A DNA stretch of 64,000 nt from positions 1-64,000 of the forward strand of contig NZ_JAJNAL010000029.1 of assembly GCF_022271405.1 (NCBI RefSeq). The letters are read 5' to 3'. This document shows positions 1-9,338 of the stretch, one piece after another. This DNA comes from Rhodopseudomonas infernalis (lineage in GTDB: Bacteria > Pseudomonadota > Alphaproteobacteria > Rhizobiales > Xanthobacteraceae). Numbering within the stretch: position 1 is the first letter of the stretch; the number at the start of each line of letters is the position of its first letter. Under the pieces are notes generated by a model. That model made no database searches, was not told the origin of the DNA, and saw nothing but the letters and a program-made list of their open reading frames with translations. The translations under genes were made by a program, and so were the position numbers.

Positions 1-18
1 GGGCGTGACGCTTGCTTC

Positions 19-52
19 AAACAAAACGGCCGCGGATTGCTCCGCGGCCGTT
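19..52 (-). terminator. Intrinsic terminator of the MFS permease gene
   Basis: A perfect 12-bp stem (25-36 with 41-52) closes a TTGC loop. Read on the minus strand it is followed by TTTTGTTTG, a U-rich tail. It lies just past the stop codon of the minus-strand MFS gene, so it most likely ends that transcript. Confidence 0.85.
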
Positions 53-98
53 CGGTTATCCGGGTAGTCCCGCGCGCGCGGCGCCGGACCGCTCGACA

Positions 99-1763
99 TC
101 AGGTCTTGCTGATGTCGACGTCCTTGGTCTCGGGCAGGAAGATCAGGCCGATCACAACGGTGATCGACGCGAAGATGATCGGGTACCAGAGGCCTGCGTA
201 GATATCGCCGGTCGATGCCACGATCGCGAAGGCGGTCGCCGGCAACAGGCCGCCGAACCAGCCGTTGCCGATGTGGTAGGGCAGCGACATCGAGGTGTAG
301 CGGATGCGGGTCGGGAACAGTTCGACCAGCATCGCCGCGATCGGCCCGTAGACCATCGTCACGAACAGCACCAGGATGAACAGCAGCCCGATCGTCGCCG
401 CGGTGCGCGTCTGGAAGACGTCGAACGGATGCGCCATCTTGATGATCTCGGCGTTGCCGGCCTTCGGATAACCCGCCGCCTGAATCGCCGCCAGCACCGC
501 CGGATTGGAGGTCTTGGCGTCGGTGTAGGGCACTTCGGTGCCGTTCACCGTCACCTTGACGCCGGAGCCGGCCGGAGCCTTCGAGGTCGTGTACTTGACC
601 GACGATTGCGACAGATAAGCGCGCGCGGTGTCGCAAGGCGCGGTGAACACGCGGGTGCCGACCGGGTTGAACAAGTCGCCGCACAGCGCCGGATCCGACA
701 CCACCTCGACCTTGACGGTTTCGATAGCGCGTTCCAGCGCCGGGTTGGCGTTGGTGGTGATCGCCTTGAAGATCGGGAAGAACGACAGAGCGGCGATCGC
801 GCAGCCGGTTAGGATGATCGGCTTGCGGCCGATCTTGTCCGACAGCCAGCCGAAGAAGATGAAGAAGAAGGTGCCGAGCAGCAGCGACCAGGCGATCAGC
901 AGGTTCGATGTGTAACCGTCGACCTTCAGGATCGATTGCAGGAAGAACAGCGCGTAGAACTGGCCGGTGTACCAGACCACGCCCTGGCCCATCACGGCGC
1001 CGAGTAGCGCGATCAGCACGATCTTGGCGTTGCCCCAGTTGGCGAAGGCTTCGGTCAAGGGCGCCTTCGAGCTCTTGCCCTCGTCCTTCATCTTCTGGAA
1101 CACAGGGGATTCGTTCAGCCGCAGCCGGATCCAGACCGAGACGCCGAGCAGCACGACCGAAACCAGGAACGGAATGCGCCAGCCCCAATCCGCGAACACG
1201 GGTTCGCCCAGCACCGTGCGGGTGACCAGGATCACGATCAGCGACAGGAACAGTCCGAGCGTGGCCGTGGTCTGGATGAACGACGTGTAGTAGCCGCGTT
1301 TGCCGGGCGGCGCGTGTTCGGCCACATAGGTGGCGGCGCCGCCGTACTCGCCGCCGAGCGCGAGACCCTGCAGCAGGCGCAGACAGATCAGGATGATCGG
1401 CGCCGCGATGCCGATGGTGGCGGCATTGGGCAGCAGGCCGACGATGAAGGTCGACAGGCCCATGATCAGGATGGTGACCAGGAAGGTGTATTTACGGCCG
1501 ACGATGTCGCCGATTCGGCCGAACACGATGGCGCCGAACGGGCGGACCAGGAACCCGGCCGCGAAAGCCAGCAGGGCGAAAATGTCGCGTGTCGCAGGCG
1601 GATAAGCGCTGAAAAATTGCGCGCCAATAATGGCGGCGAGCGACCCGTAAAGATAAAAATCGTACCACTCGAAGACAGTACCAAGCGACGATGCGACAAT
1701 GACGAAACGTTCGTCTTTTGTCATTCCGCCAGAACGCACCTGCGTCGCGGCATGAGTCGACAT
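99..1763 (-). CDS. MFS permease, metabolite:H+ symporter (MHS) type, with a large extra loop
   Basis: This 554-residue inner-membrane permease probably imports a small organic acid or compatible solute with protons. EWYDFYLYG near the N-terminus and the two GR-x-GD/SDKIGRK loop motifs are typical of the MHS branch (ProP, KgtP, ShiA). MHS proteins are usually about 430-450 residues. The surplus here is a hydrophilic segment at roughly residues 335-445, containing two cysteines, between transmembrane helices of the second half. The ATG at 1763 was chosen because GGAGGA lies just upstream; the open frame reaches 22 codons further without a good ribosome site. The gene is divergent from the LuxR-type regulator and near the CrbS-like kinase, which suggests acetate or another short-chain acid as substrate. 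That substrate is inferred only. Confidence 0.85.
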   Translation of the reverse strand: MSTHAATQVRSGGMTKDERFVIVASSLGTVFEWYDFYLYGSLAAIIGAQFFSAYPPATRDIFALLAFAAGFLVRPFGAIVFGRIGDIVGRKYTFLVTILIMGLSTFIVGLLPNAATIGIAAPIILICLRLLQGLALGGEYGGAATYVAEHAPPGKRGYYTSFIQTTATLGLFLSLIVILVTRTVLGEPVFADWGWRIPFLVSVVLLGVSVWIRLRLNESPVFQKMKDEGKSSKAPLTEAFANWGNAKIVLIALLGAVMGQGVVWYTGQFYALFFLQSILKVDGYTSNLLIAWSLLLGTFFFIFFGWLSDKIGRKPIILTGCAIAALSFFPIFKAITTNANPALERAIETVKVEVVSDPALCGDLFNPVGTRVFTAPCDTARAYLSQSSVKYTTSKAPAGSGVKVTVNGTEVPYTDAKTSNPAVLAAIQAAGYPKAGNAEIIKMAHPFDVFQTRTAATIGLLFILVLFVTMVYGPIAAMLVELFPTRIRYTSMSLPYHIGNGWFGGLLPATAFAIVASTGDIYAGLWYPIIFASITVVIGLIFLPETKDVDISKT

Positions 1764-2071
1764 TACCGAAGTCCTCCCTCTGACAATGAAAAATGTTGTT
1801 GTTTCTTGCCGCACCGCAGCAGCGGGCACAGTACGCTAGGTGACAAGGTAACATCGTCGAGATTGTCAGGCATTACGACTTTCGATCGGTGTTCCGTCTC
1901 CGTTCTTGCGCTTGCTCAATGTTTTGCGTCGCAAGTGAGGGCAGGATGGTACGTAGAGGCAGCCGAACGCCTTGCCAGCCGCCGACCTTTAGGGCGACAC
2001 TTCATCTGACCTGCGCGCGCGCGGGGCTGAAATGCGAAACTGTTGATTATCGCTTGCGCACAAGGGACATC
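1764..2071. other. Divergent intergenic region between permease and response regulator
   Basis: This 308-bp spacer should hold both promoters. The permease ribosome site (GAGGGAGGACTT on the minus strand) is clear, as is AAGGGA before the regulator. I could not pick a convincing sigma-70 or sigma-54 promoter or a clear operator by eye. No coding frame here looks real. Confidence 0.5.
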
Positions 2072-2746
2072 ATGAGCACGCTCGCCAGCACGCATTTGAT
2101 CATTGCCGACGATCACCCGCTATTCCGCGACGCCCTGCGGCTCGCCGTCTCCAGCGTAGTTCCCGGCGCGAAGATTGGCGAAGTCGGTTCGTTCGAGGAC
2201 CTCACCGCACTGCTCGAGCGCGATGGCGACGTCGATCTCGTGTTGCTCGATCTCAAGATGCCCGGCATCAGCGGGTTCTCTGGGCTGATCTATCTGCGCG
2301 CCCAATATCCGGCGATCCCGGTGGTCGTGGTGTCGGCCAGCGACGATGTCGAAACCATCCGCCGCTCGCTGGATTTCGGCGCCTCGGGCTTCGTGCCGAA
2401 GCGGTTCGGCGTCGAGAAGCTCGGCGACGCGATCCTGCGGGTGCTGGACGGCGACGTCTGGGTTCCGCCGGATGTCGATCTATCGGCCGCCGCCGACCCC
2501 GAGACCAGCAAGCTGCGCGACCGCCTGGTGACGCTGACGCCCCAGCAGGTCCGGGTGCTGATGATGCTGTCCGAGGGACTGCTCAACAAGCAGATCGCCT
2601 ACGAACTCGGCGTCTCCGAAGCCACCATCAAGGCTCACGTTTCGGCGATCCTGCAAAAGCTCGGCGTCGAAAGCCGCACCCAGGCCGTCATCGCCGCCGC
2701 CAAGATCTCCGGCAACCAATGGCGCCACGACGAGCCGGTGGCTTGA
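2072..2746 (+). CDS. LuxR/NarL-family response regulator (CrbR-like)
   Basis: This 224-residue two-component regulator has a receiver domain at about 8-125, with the acidic pair D13-D14 and phospho-acceptor D60 in LVLLDLKMPG. A GerE/LuxR helix-turn-helix lies at about 155-215 (LTPQQVRVLMML ... VSEATIKAHVSAILQKLGV). The ATG at 2072 follows AAGGGA; an in-frame extension to 1889 looks untranslated. It is convergent with a symporter-fused hybrid kinase 185 bp away. That pairing matches CrbS/CrbR, which controls acetyl-CoA synthetase and acetate use in Pseudomonas and Vibrio. The domain call is firm; the CrbR assignment is inferred from context. Confidence 0.9.
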   Translation: MSTLASTHLIIADDHPLFRDALRLAVSSVVPGAKIGEVGSFEDLTALLERDGDVDLVLLDLKMPGISGFSGLIYLRAQYPAIPVVVVSASDDVETIRRSLDFGASGFVPKRFGVEKLGDAILRVLDGDVWVPPDVDLSAAADPETSKLRDRLVTLTPQQVRVLMMLSEGLLNKQIAYELGVSEATIKAHVSAILQKLGVESRTQAVIAAAKISGNQWRHDEPVA

Positions 2747-2795
2747 GGGCCTGACCGGCTCCGGCCGATCAAGTTACGTCTCTGATTCTCGACTC

Positions 2796-2905
2796 GTCAT
2801 GGCCGGGCTCGTCCCGGCCGTCCACGTCTTTGCAGCTTCAGAGCCGAAGATCGCGCGCCGGCGCCCTGGGCTGGATTGCTTCGTCGCTGCGCTCCTCGCA
2901 CTGAC
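2796..2905. repeat. Two abutting partial palindromic repeats
   Basis: Bases 2796-2833 match one half of the GTCATGGCCGGGCTTGTCCC repeat found at 6578, 40737 and 59393. Bases 2871-2905 match one half of the GGATTGCTTCGTCGC repeat found at 63880. The element sits between two convergent genes and may help end both transcripts. Confidence 0.75.
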
Positions 2906-2931
2906 GCGTATAGTTTCCGATCGGCGTTTCC

Positions 2932-5900
2932 CTATTCCGCCGCCGCTATCGTCTGCTGCGCGTGCCATTGGCTGAGCAGCGCGCGCAGCGAGGCCGCTTT
3001 CACCGGCTTGTTCAGCACCGCGATCTCCTCCTGCCGGGCGGCGGCGCGGACGCCGGGGCTGCGGTCGGCGGTGATCAGGATCGCCGGCATCTGTGCGCCG
3101 AAGCGGGCGCGGATATCGCGGATCGCCGCGATGCCGTTGCCGCGATCGAGGTGATAATCGACGAGCAGACCGGTGATGCGTCGGTCGGCTGCCTCGATCG
3201 CCTTGATGGCGGCATCCGGATCGGCGACCGCGATGACGCTGGCGTCCCAGGTGGTCAGCAGCGTCTTCATGCCGTCCAGGATGGCAGGATCGTTCTCGAT
3301 GCAGACCACCAGGCTGCCGCTCATCGAGGCGCGCGACAATGGCGTGGCGCTGGTCACTGCCGTGGTGTGGTTGACCATCGCGGCGACCGGCACCGTGACC
3401 GAGAAGCACGAACCGCCGCCGCGATTGGCGTCGAGCGCAATGCCGTGATTCAGCACCCGTGCCAGCCGCTCGACGATCGATAGGCCGAGCCCGAGGCCGC
3501 GGGCGATCCGCGCGCCCTGTTCGAGCCGGTGAAATTCCTTGAAGATCTCGCCCCGCTTGAGGATCGGCACGCCGACGCCAGTGTCGTAGATGCCGATCCG
3601 GAGCGACTGTCCCTGCCGCCGGCAGCCCACCAGGACGCGGCCCTGCGGGGTGTATTTGATCGCGTTGGAGATCAGGTTCTGCATCAGCCGGCGCAGCATC
3701 AACCGATCCGACTGCACCGGCAGCGAGCACGGCACGAAGGTCAGTTGCAGCCCCTTGGCACGCGCCGCCGGGGCGAATTCGATCTCGAGCGAGCGCATCA
3801 GATCGCCGATGACGAAGCTCGACAGCGACGGCGTCATCGCGCCGGCGTCGAGCCGCGAGATGTCGAGCAGCGCGCCGATGATCTCCTCGATCGCCTCCAG
3901 CGATTCGTCGATGTTCTCCACCAGCCGCGAATCCTCGCCGCCGTTCTGACGCTCGACCAGGCTGGTGGCGTAGAGCCGTGCCGCGTTGAGCGGCTGCAGG
4001 ATGTCGTGGCTCGCGGCGGCGAGGAACCGAGTCTTGGAGATGTTGGCTTCCTCGGCGGTGCTCTTGGCGAGGGCCAATTGCGAATTGAGCCGGGTCAGCT
4101 CCTCGGTGCGCTCGCGGACCCGGCGCTCGAGTGTGGCGTTGGCGCGCTCCAGCGCCTCGGCCGCCTCGAAGCTCGGCGTCACATCCGAGAAGGTGATCAC
4201 CAATCCGCCGTCCGGCATGCGATTGGCGCGCACTTCGATCACCAGATGCCGGTCGTGCAGCCGCTCCAGGAACGGCTCGCCCTCGGTGGTGTAGGAGGCG
4301 AGCCGCATCTGGGTCTGCGCCTCGGCGTCGGCTCCCGCGCCGGCGGTGCTGGAGAGGAATTCGAGGATCTCGATCAGCGGCACGCCGATCTGCACGATAT
4401 GGGGCGGCAGCCCGAGCAGTTCACCGAATTGCCGGTTGGAGCAGATCAGCTGCAGGCCGGGGTTGAACACCGCGATGCCTTGGCGAACGTGGTTCAGCGC
4501 CGTCTGCAGAATTTCGCGGTTGAAATGCAGCGCCGCATGGGAATCGTCCAGCAGTTTCAGCGCGGCTTCGGCCGATACCGTGCGCTTGCGCAGCAGCAGC
4601 GACAGCACCAGCCGCGACGACGCCGCGCCGATCGACGAGGCGATCAGGTGCTCGGCGTGTTTCAAGAGTTCGAAATCCGCCGGAGCGTTGGGGTCGAGCA
4701 TCAGGCCGCGGCCGATCGCGAACGCCCGAAACGACTCCCGCGCGCGCTCCGGCCCAAGATACTGGCCCACCGCGCCGACGATATCCTGCACCGTGACGGT
4801 GGTGCGCCAGCGCCGGAAAGCCGGGGTCATGGGCGTCAGCGTGTCGGGTACGAACACTTCGGCCTGCAGCCGGTCGATCGACGACGGCTGGCTCAGCAGC
4901 GACAGCGCCACATAGGCCAGCAGATTGAGCGACAGGCTCCACACCACGCCGTGCACCAGCGGCGGCAGGTCGGCGCCGAACAGCGCCTGCGGGCGCAGCG
5001 CCTCGATGTCCCACGGCCCGTGCTGCAACAGCAGCAGCCCGGTGGTGCTGCTTTCCATGAAGCTCGGAATGAACAGGGTGTAGGCCCACACCACGAAGCC
5101 GATCACCATGCCGCCGATCGCGCCGCGCGCGGTGGCGCGCCGCCACACCAGGCCGCCGAAGAAGGCCGGCGCGAATTGCGCGATCGCCGCGAACGACAAC
5201 AGTCCGATGGCGGCGAGCTGGGTATTGCCGAGCGCGCGGTAGTAAAAGTACGCGAGAATCAGGATGACGAAGATCGCGACGCGGCGCACCGTCAGCAGGA
5301 AGCTGCCGAAGCTGCGCTGGTCGTTGCGCGGCGCGCCGTGCCGCTTCAGGACCAGCGGCATCACCAGATCGTTCGACACCATTACGGCCAGCGCGACGCA
5401 TTCGACGATGACCATCGCGGTCGCGGCCGACAGGCCGCCGATGAACACCCCGAGGCTGAGCAGCGGTGCGTTGGCGTCGATCGGCAGCGCCAGCACGAAC
5501 ATGTCGCTGTCGACCGCACCGAACGGAAACCGCACCAGGCCCGCCAGCGCGATCGGGATGACGAACAGATTGATCAGCACCAGATACAGCGGAAACAGCC
5601 AGCGTGCGCGGCTGACCTCGGCGTCGTTGGTGTTCTCGACCACGCCGACGTAAAACTGCCGGGGCAGCATCAGGAAGGCGCAGAACGACAGCACCGTCAT
5701 GGTCACGAAGGTGGCGGGCGAGGGCGTGGATTCCAGTGCGCGCATCGCCTCCGGCATTTTCATCGCGCGCTCGATCAGCTCGGTCGGGCTGAACATCCAG
5801 AAGGTGACGAAGATGCCGGCGGCGAGGAACGCCACCAGCTTGACGATCGATTCGGTTGCGATCGCCAGCATCAGGCCGTGCTGATGCTCGGTGGCGCTGG

Positions 5901-6441
5901 CCCGCCGGGTGCCGAACAGCACCGCAAACAGCGCCATCGCCAGCGCCACGATCAGCGCAATGTCGCCGACGATCGGGATGTCGGCGATGTTGTGGTCGTC
6001 GCCCAGGATGGTCTGCAGCGACGACGCCACCGCCTTGAGCTGCAACGCGATGTAAGGCACCGACCCGATGATGGCGATCAGCGCCACGGTGGCGGCGACC
6101 CGCTGGCTCTTGCCGTAGCGCGCCGCGATGAAGTCGGCGATCGAGGTGATGTTCTGCGACTTCGCCAGCCGGATCACGCGCCGCAGCAATGGCGTCGCGA
6201 CCGCGATCAGCAGGATCGGGCCGACATAGATCGCGAGGAAGTCGGCGCTGGTGCGGCTGGCGAAGCCGACCGAGCCGAAGAAGGTCCAGGACGTACAGTA
6301 GATCGCCAGCGACAGCGGATAGATCAGGCCGCCGGCGCGTTCGCGCTGCTGCTGCGACAGCCGGTCGCCGATGCTGGCGACGTAGAACAGGAACCCGATA
6401 TAGGCGAGCGCCGCTGCGATCACGCCCCAATCGTGCAGCAT
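2932..6441 (-). CDS. Hybrid sensor histidine kinase fused to a sodium/solute symporter domain (CbrA/CrbS-like)
   Basis: This 1169-residue membrane kinase has an N-terminal solute:sodium symporter domain of about 13 helices (about 1-500). A STAC linker follows (about 570-640, around FELLKHAEHLIASSI), then a PAS domain (about 650-750) and a coiled coil. HisKA has H812 in ASHDILQPLNA. The ATPase domain has its N box in LISNAIKY, and a C-terminal receiver carries D1095 in LLVDYHLD. This order is that of CbrA and CrbS, where the symporter part is thought to sense or carry a nutrient. The ATG at 6441 is preceded by GAGGGAG. The likely partner is the LuxR-type regulator at 2072, although the receiver domain may also relay phosphate internally. 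Confidence 0.93.
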   Translation of the reverse strand: MLHDWGVIAAALAYIGFLFYVASIGDRLSQQQRERAGGLIYPLSLAIYCTSWTFFGSVGFASRTSADFLAIYVGPILLIAVATPLLRRVIRLAKSQNITSIADFIAARYGKSQRVAATVALIAIIGSVPYIALQLKAVASSLQTILGDDHNIADIPIVGDIALIVALAMALFAVLFGTRRASATEHQHGLMLAIATESIVKLVAFLAAGIFVTFWMFSPTELIERAMKMPEAMRALESTPSPATFVTMTVLSFCAFLMLPRQFYVGVVENTNDAEVSRARWLFPLYLVLINLFVIPIALAGLVRFPFGAVDSDMFVLALPIDANAPLLSLGVFIGGLSAATAMVIVECVALAVMVSNDLVMPLVLKRHGAPRNDQRSFGSFLLTVRRVAIFVILILAYFYYRALGNTQLAAIGLLSFAAIAQFAPAFFGGLVWRRATARGAIGGMVIGFVVWAYTLFIPSFMESSTTGLLLLQHGPWDIEALRPQALFGADLPPLVHGVVWSLSLNLLAYVALSLLSQPSSIDRLQAEVFVPDTLTPMTPAFRRWRTTVTVQDIVGAVGQYLGPERARESFRAFAIGRGLMLDPNAPADFELLKHAEHLIASSIGAASSRLVLSLLLRKRTVSAEAALKLLDDSHAALHFNREILQTALNHVRQGIAVFNPGLQLICSNRQFGELLGLPPHIVQIGVPLIEILEFLSSTAGAGADAEAQTQMRLASYTTEGEPFLERLHDRHLVIEVRANRMPDGGLVITFSDVTPSFEAAEALERANATLERRVRERTEELTRLNSQLALAKSTAEEANISKTRFLAAASHDILQPLNAARLYATSLVERQNGGEDSRLVENIDESLEAIEEIIGALLDISRLDAGAMTPSLSSFVIGDLMRSLEIEFAPAARAKGLQLTFVPCSLPVQSDRLMLRRLMQNLISNAIKYTPQGRVLVGCRRQGQSLRIGIYDTGVGVPILKRGEIFKEFHRLEQGARIARGLGLGLSIVERLARVLNHGIALDANRGGGSCFSVTVPVAAMVNHTTAVTSATPLSRASMSGSLVVCIENDPAILDGMKTLLTTWDASVIAVADPDAAIKAIEAADRRITGLLVDYHLDRGNGIAAIRDIRARFGAQMPAILITADRSPGVRAAARQEEIAVLNKPVKAASLRALLSQWHAQQTIAAAE

Positions 6442-6577
6442 CCGGTGGTGCTCCCTCGCATCAGGCGATTAGTCGGACGCTCCTCGCTGATCGGATACCG
6501 GTCTGCCGGGAGCGGTTAGCAGTGTACTCGAGCTTGGAGCTCGAATGAAACAGAACCTGCGAAACACCATATGAGCC

Positions 6578-6668
6578 GTCATGGCCGGGCTTGTCCCGGC
6601 TATCCACGCCTTTGCTACCGTCGGCTCAGTAAGGTGTGGATGCCCCGCACAAGGCCGGGCATGACGGG
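6578..6668. repeat. REP-like dispersed palindrome, family A (complete copy)
   Basis: Two arms, GTCATGGCCGGGCTTGTCCC and its near reverse complement ending GGGCATGACGG, enclose about 45 bp. Other copies lie at 2796 (half), 40737, 51121 (diverged) and 59393. All copies are intergenic. Confidence 0.85.
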
Positions 6669-6727
6669 GAGGGGCGTACCTTTCAATCGTATGAGCCCGT
6701 GCTATTCGAAACCAGCGATCCATGTAG

Positions 6728-6767
6728 AAAGGGCGCCCGCGGCAGGTTTATCCCGTCGCGAGCGCCC
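6728..6767 (-). terminator. Probable terminator of hemA
   Basis: An imperfect stem pairs GGGCGC (6731-6736) with GCGCCC (6762-6767), with further CGCG pairing inside. On the minus strand it is followed by TTTCTACAT. It lies 33 bp past the hemA stop. The U-tract is short, so this is only a moderate call. Confidence 0.5.
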
Positions 6768-6799
6768 CGTTGAATCTAGGCCGCGCAGTTACGCGAAAA

Positions 6800-8029
6800 T
6801 TACTCCGCCGCGATCGCCTTGGCGCCGAGCGGCAGCCCGAGTTCTCCCCAGACCTGCACCAGCGCTTCGGCCAGCGCGTCGATCAGCTTGTCGTCGTGAT
6901 ACGGCGACGGCGTGATCCGCAGCCGCTCGAGGCCGCGCGCGACGGTCGGGTAGTTGATCGGCTGAATGTAGATGCCGTGCTGCTCGAGCAGCAGGTCGGA
7001 CGCCTTCTTGCACTTCTCGGCGTCGCCGACGAACACCGGCACGATGTGAGTGTCGGTCGGCATCACCGGGATGCCGGCGTTGTTGAGCACGGCCTTGACG
7101 CGCGCGGCGCGGTCCTGGTGGCGCTCGCGCTCCCAGGTCGAGGCGCGCAGATGCTTGATCGCGGCGGTCGCAGCGGCGCAGATCGGCGGCGGCAGCGACG
7201 TGGTGAAGATGAAGCCCGGCGCATAGGAGCGCACCGCGTCGATCACGTCGGCCCGGCCGGTGATGTAACCGCCGAGGCAGCCGAACGCCTTGGCGAGCGT
7301 CGCCTCGATGATATCGATCCGCTCCATCACGCCGTCGCGCTCGGCGACGCCGGCACCGTGTGGGCCGTACATGCCGACTGCGTGAACTTCATCGCAGTAG
7401 GTCATCGCGTTGTACTTCTCGGCGAGATCGCAGATCTTCGCCAGCGGCGCGGTGTCGCCGTCCATCGAGTACAGGCTCTCGAACGCGATCAGCTTCGGTC
7501 GGTCGGGGCCGGCAGCGATCAGCAGTTCTTCGAGATGCGCGGTGTCGTTGTGGCGCCACACCACGCGCTCGCAGCCGGACTGACGGATGCCTTCGATCAT
7601 CGAATTGTGGTTGAGGGCGTCGGACAGGATCAGGCAGTTGGGGATCAGCTTGCCGAGAGTCGACAGGCCGGTCTGGTTGGAGACGTAGCCCGAGGTGAAC
7701 AGCAGCGCCGCTTCCTTGCCGTGCAGCGAGGCGATTTCCTGCTCGAGCTGGACCAGCGGATGATGCGTGCCGGCGATGTTGCGGGTGCCGCCGGCACCGG
7801 TGCCGATCCGGGTCGCGACTTCGACCATCGCGCCGATGACCTTGGGGTGCTGGCCCATGCCGAGGTAATCGTTCGAGCACCAGATCACGACATCGCGAGG
7901 TCCGGAATTGGAATGCCATACGGCCTGCGGGAACCGGCCTGCGATGCGTTCGAGATCGGCGAACACGCGGTAGCGACGCTCGTCATGCAGGCGGGTGAGA
8001 GCATCCTGAAAGAACTGATTGTACTGCAT
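6800..8029 (-). CDS. hemA: 5-aminolevulinate synthase
   Basis: This 409-residue PLP enzyme condenses glycine with succinyl-CoA to give 5-aminolevulinate, the first step of tetrapyrrole synthesis in alphaproteobacteria (Shemin pathway). It is full length for the family. Visible motifs are [10 protein letters not shown] near the N-terminus, the [11 protein letters not shown] segment and the PLP lysine K247 in [12 protein letters not shown]. The C-terminal TPSPYHDD segment is also typical. The ATG at 8029 gives the standard [11 protein letters not shown] start. The gene is monocistronic. A perfect FNR/FixK box upstream (8212-8225) suggests induction when oxygen falls, as expected for heme or bacteriochlorophyll supply. 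BioF, encoded 30 kb away, is a paralogue from the same alpha-oxoamine synthase family. Confidence 0.97.
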   Translation of the reverse strand: MQYNQFFQDALTRLHDERRYRVFADLERIAGRFPQAVWHSNSGPRDVVIWCSNDYLGMGQHPKVIGAMVEVATRIGTGAGGTRNIAGTHHPLVQLEQEIASLHGKEAALLFTSGYVSNQTGLSTLGKLIPNCLILSDALNHNSMIEGIRQSGCERVVWRHNDTAHLEELLIAAGPDRPKLIAFESLYSMDGDTAPLAKICDLAEKYNAMTYCDEVHAVGMYGPHGAGVAERDGVMERIDIIEATLAKAFGCLGGYITGRADVIDAVRSYAPGFIFTTSLPPPICAAATAAIKHLRASTWERERHQDRAARVKAVLNNAGIPVMPTDTHIVPVFVGDAEKCKKASDLLLEQHGIYIQPINYPTVARGLERLRITPSPYHDDKLIDALAEALVQVWGELGLPLGAKAIAAE

Positions 8030-8182
8030 CGCGATGACCCAATTGGAACGGACAGAGGCTGACTACGAAGGCGGAGAGGCACCAAACAGCAGCGTCAAAC
8101 ATCGATACGCAGCTGCTTAATTAGAACCCTTCCATCCACGATGTCGAGGCGCAAGTGGACGATTTGTCTGCGCCTGCAGGCA

Positions 8183-8225
8183 CCTATACTGCGCTTTACG
8201 CGGGTCAAAGGTTGATGAAGATCAA
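8183..8225 (-). promoter_or_regulatory. FixK/FNR-type box and -10 element of the hemA promoter
   Basis: TTGATGAAGATCAA at 8212-8225 matches the TTGAT-N4-ATCAA consensus of FNR/FixK regulators perfectly. On the minus strand a -10 like TATAGG lies at 8188-8183. If transcription starts near 8177, the box is centred at -41.5, the classic class II activator position. The leader to the hemA ATG would then be about 150 nt. The motif is directly visible; its use is inferred. Confidence 0.7.
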
Positions 8226-8273
8226 TGAATTGCGGCCAGGTTCCGATTTGTCCGGGATCACTCGGACAAGTCG

Positions 8274-9338
8274 TCAGCTTGCGTTGAAGCGCAGCACGCC
8301 GTCGCTCTGCTGCACGACGCTGAGGCGTCCTTCAGACAGCATGTAGTTGACATGCGCAATCAGTTCGCCGGCGGCAAACCCGGTCTGATGCGGATCGAGC
8401 ACGTGTTTGTGAAACACCACCGGCACCAGCTCGGCCGACGTTTTCGGCGTGTCGCGGCAGGCGTCCTCGATCACGTCGCAGCGGTCCTGATGATGGTCGG
8501 CGAGCTGCTTGATGCGGGTCTTGACGCCGTAGAACGGCAGCCCGTGGCCGGGAAGTACCAGCACGTCGTCCGGCAATGCGGCCGACAGCGCGGCGAGCGA
8601 CTTCAAATAGGAGCCGAGCGCATTCTCGTCGGGCTCGTGCGCCCAGACGCTGACATTCGGCGAGATCTTGCTGAGCACCTGATCGGCGGACAGAAACAGC
8701 TTTTCGGCGGCGCAATACAACATCACCTGATCGGGCGAATGGCCGGCGCCGGTGAAGATTCGGAAGGTGCGCGGACCGATCTGAAGCTCGTCGCCCGCGC
8801 TGAGCCGGCGATAGGCGGCGGGTAGTGGCACCGTCTTCTTCAGATAGTCCTGGCCGCGGCCGAGCAACTGGGCGGTGATCGCCTCGTCCATGCCATGGCG
8901 CTGGAAGAACTCGCGCGAATTGACGAGGCGCTCTTCGGTGCGGCGGTTCTGATGATAGACGCCCTGCAGATATTCGATCTGCGACATATAGAATGGACAA
9001 TGGAAGCGCTGCACGATCCATCCGGCCATGCCGACATGGTCCGGATGCGCATGGGTGACGATCACGCGGCTGATGGCAAAGCCCTTGAGCGCGCCGGCGA
9101 ACAGCGTCTCCCACGCCTCGATGGTGGCGTCGTTGCCGAAGCCGGTGTCGACCATCGCCCAGCCGTCGCCGTCGGCGAGCAGATAGATGTTCACGTGATT
9201 GAGCCGGAACGGCAGCTTCAACCGCAGCCAGAGCACCCCGGGAGCGACCTCGACAACCTGGTCGGGGCCGGGATGGCTTTCGAGCGGAAAGCGCAAATCA
9301 TGATGCGAATGGTCGAGGGCGTCGGTTTTCTTATGCAT
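8274..9338 (-). CDS. MBL-fold metallo-hydrolase
   Basis: This 354-residue cytosolic protein of the metallo-beta-lactamase fold carries the metal motif THAHPDHVGMAG (HxHxDH), a second ligand region GAGHSPDQVMLY and the later GHGLP histidine. A C-terminal winged-helix-like tail follows, as in LACTB2-type hydrolases that act on thioesters or other small esters. The ATG at 9338 (MHKKTDALDHS) was preferred to a longer frame starting at 9386; neither has a strong ribosome site. The substrate cannot be told from sequence. It stands alone between hemA and a chemoreceptor gene. Confidence 0.85.
   Translation of the reverse strand: MHKKTDALDHSHHDLRFPLESHPGPDQVVEVAPGVLWLRLKLPFRLNHVNIYLLADGDGWAMVDTGFGNDATIEAWETLFAGALKGFAISRVIVTHAHPDHVGMAGWIVQRFHCPFYMSQIEYLQGVYHQNRRTEERLVNSREFFQRHGMDEAITAQLLGRGQDYLKKTVPLPAAYRRLSAGDELQIGPRTFRIFTGAGHSPDQVMLYCAAEKLFLSADQVLSKISPNVSVWAHEPDENALGSYLKSLAALSAALPDDVLVLPGHGLPFYGVKTRIKQLADHHQDRCDVIEDACRDTPKTSAELVPVVFHKHVLDPHQTGFAAGELIAHVNYMLSEGRLSVVQQSDGVLRFNAS

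Larger units (their letters stand above)
6442..6799. other. Gene-free stretch between sensor kinase and hemA
   Basis: This 358-bp gap holds the kinase promoter side, a small perfect inverted repeat TCGAGCT-TGG-AGCTCGA at 6527-6543, one full palindromic repeat (6578-6668) and the probable hemA terminator (6728-6767). I see no coding frame worth calling. Confidence 0.5.

Noticed and set aside
3529-6519. Very long open frame on the plus strand opposite the sensor kinase
   Set aside because: It is antisense to a clearly real kinase, its product is almost only Arg/Gln/His/Asp/Ala as expected from a GC-rich shadow frame, and it has no domain.
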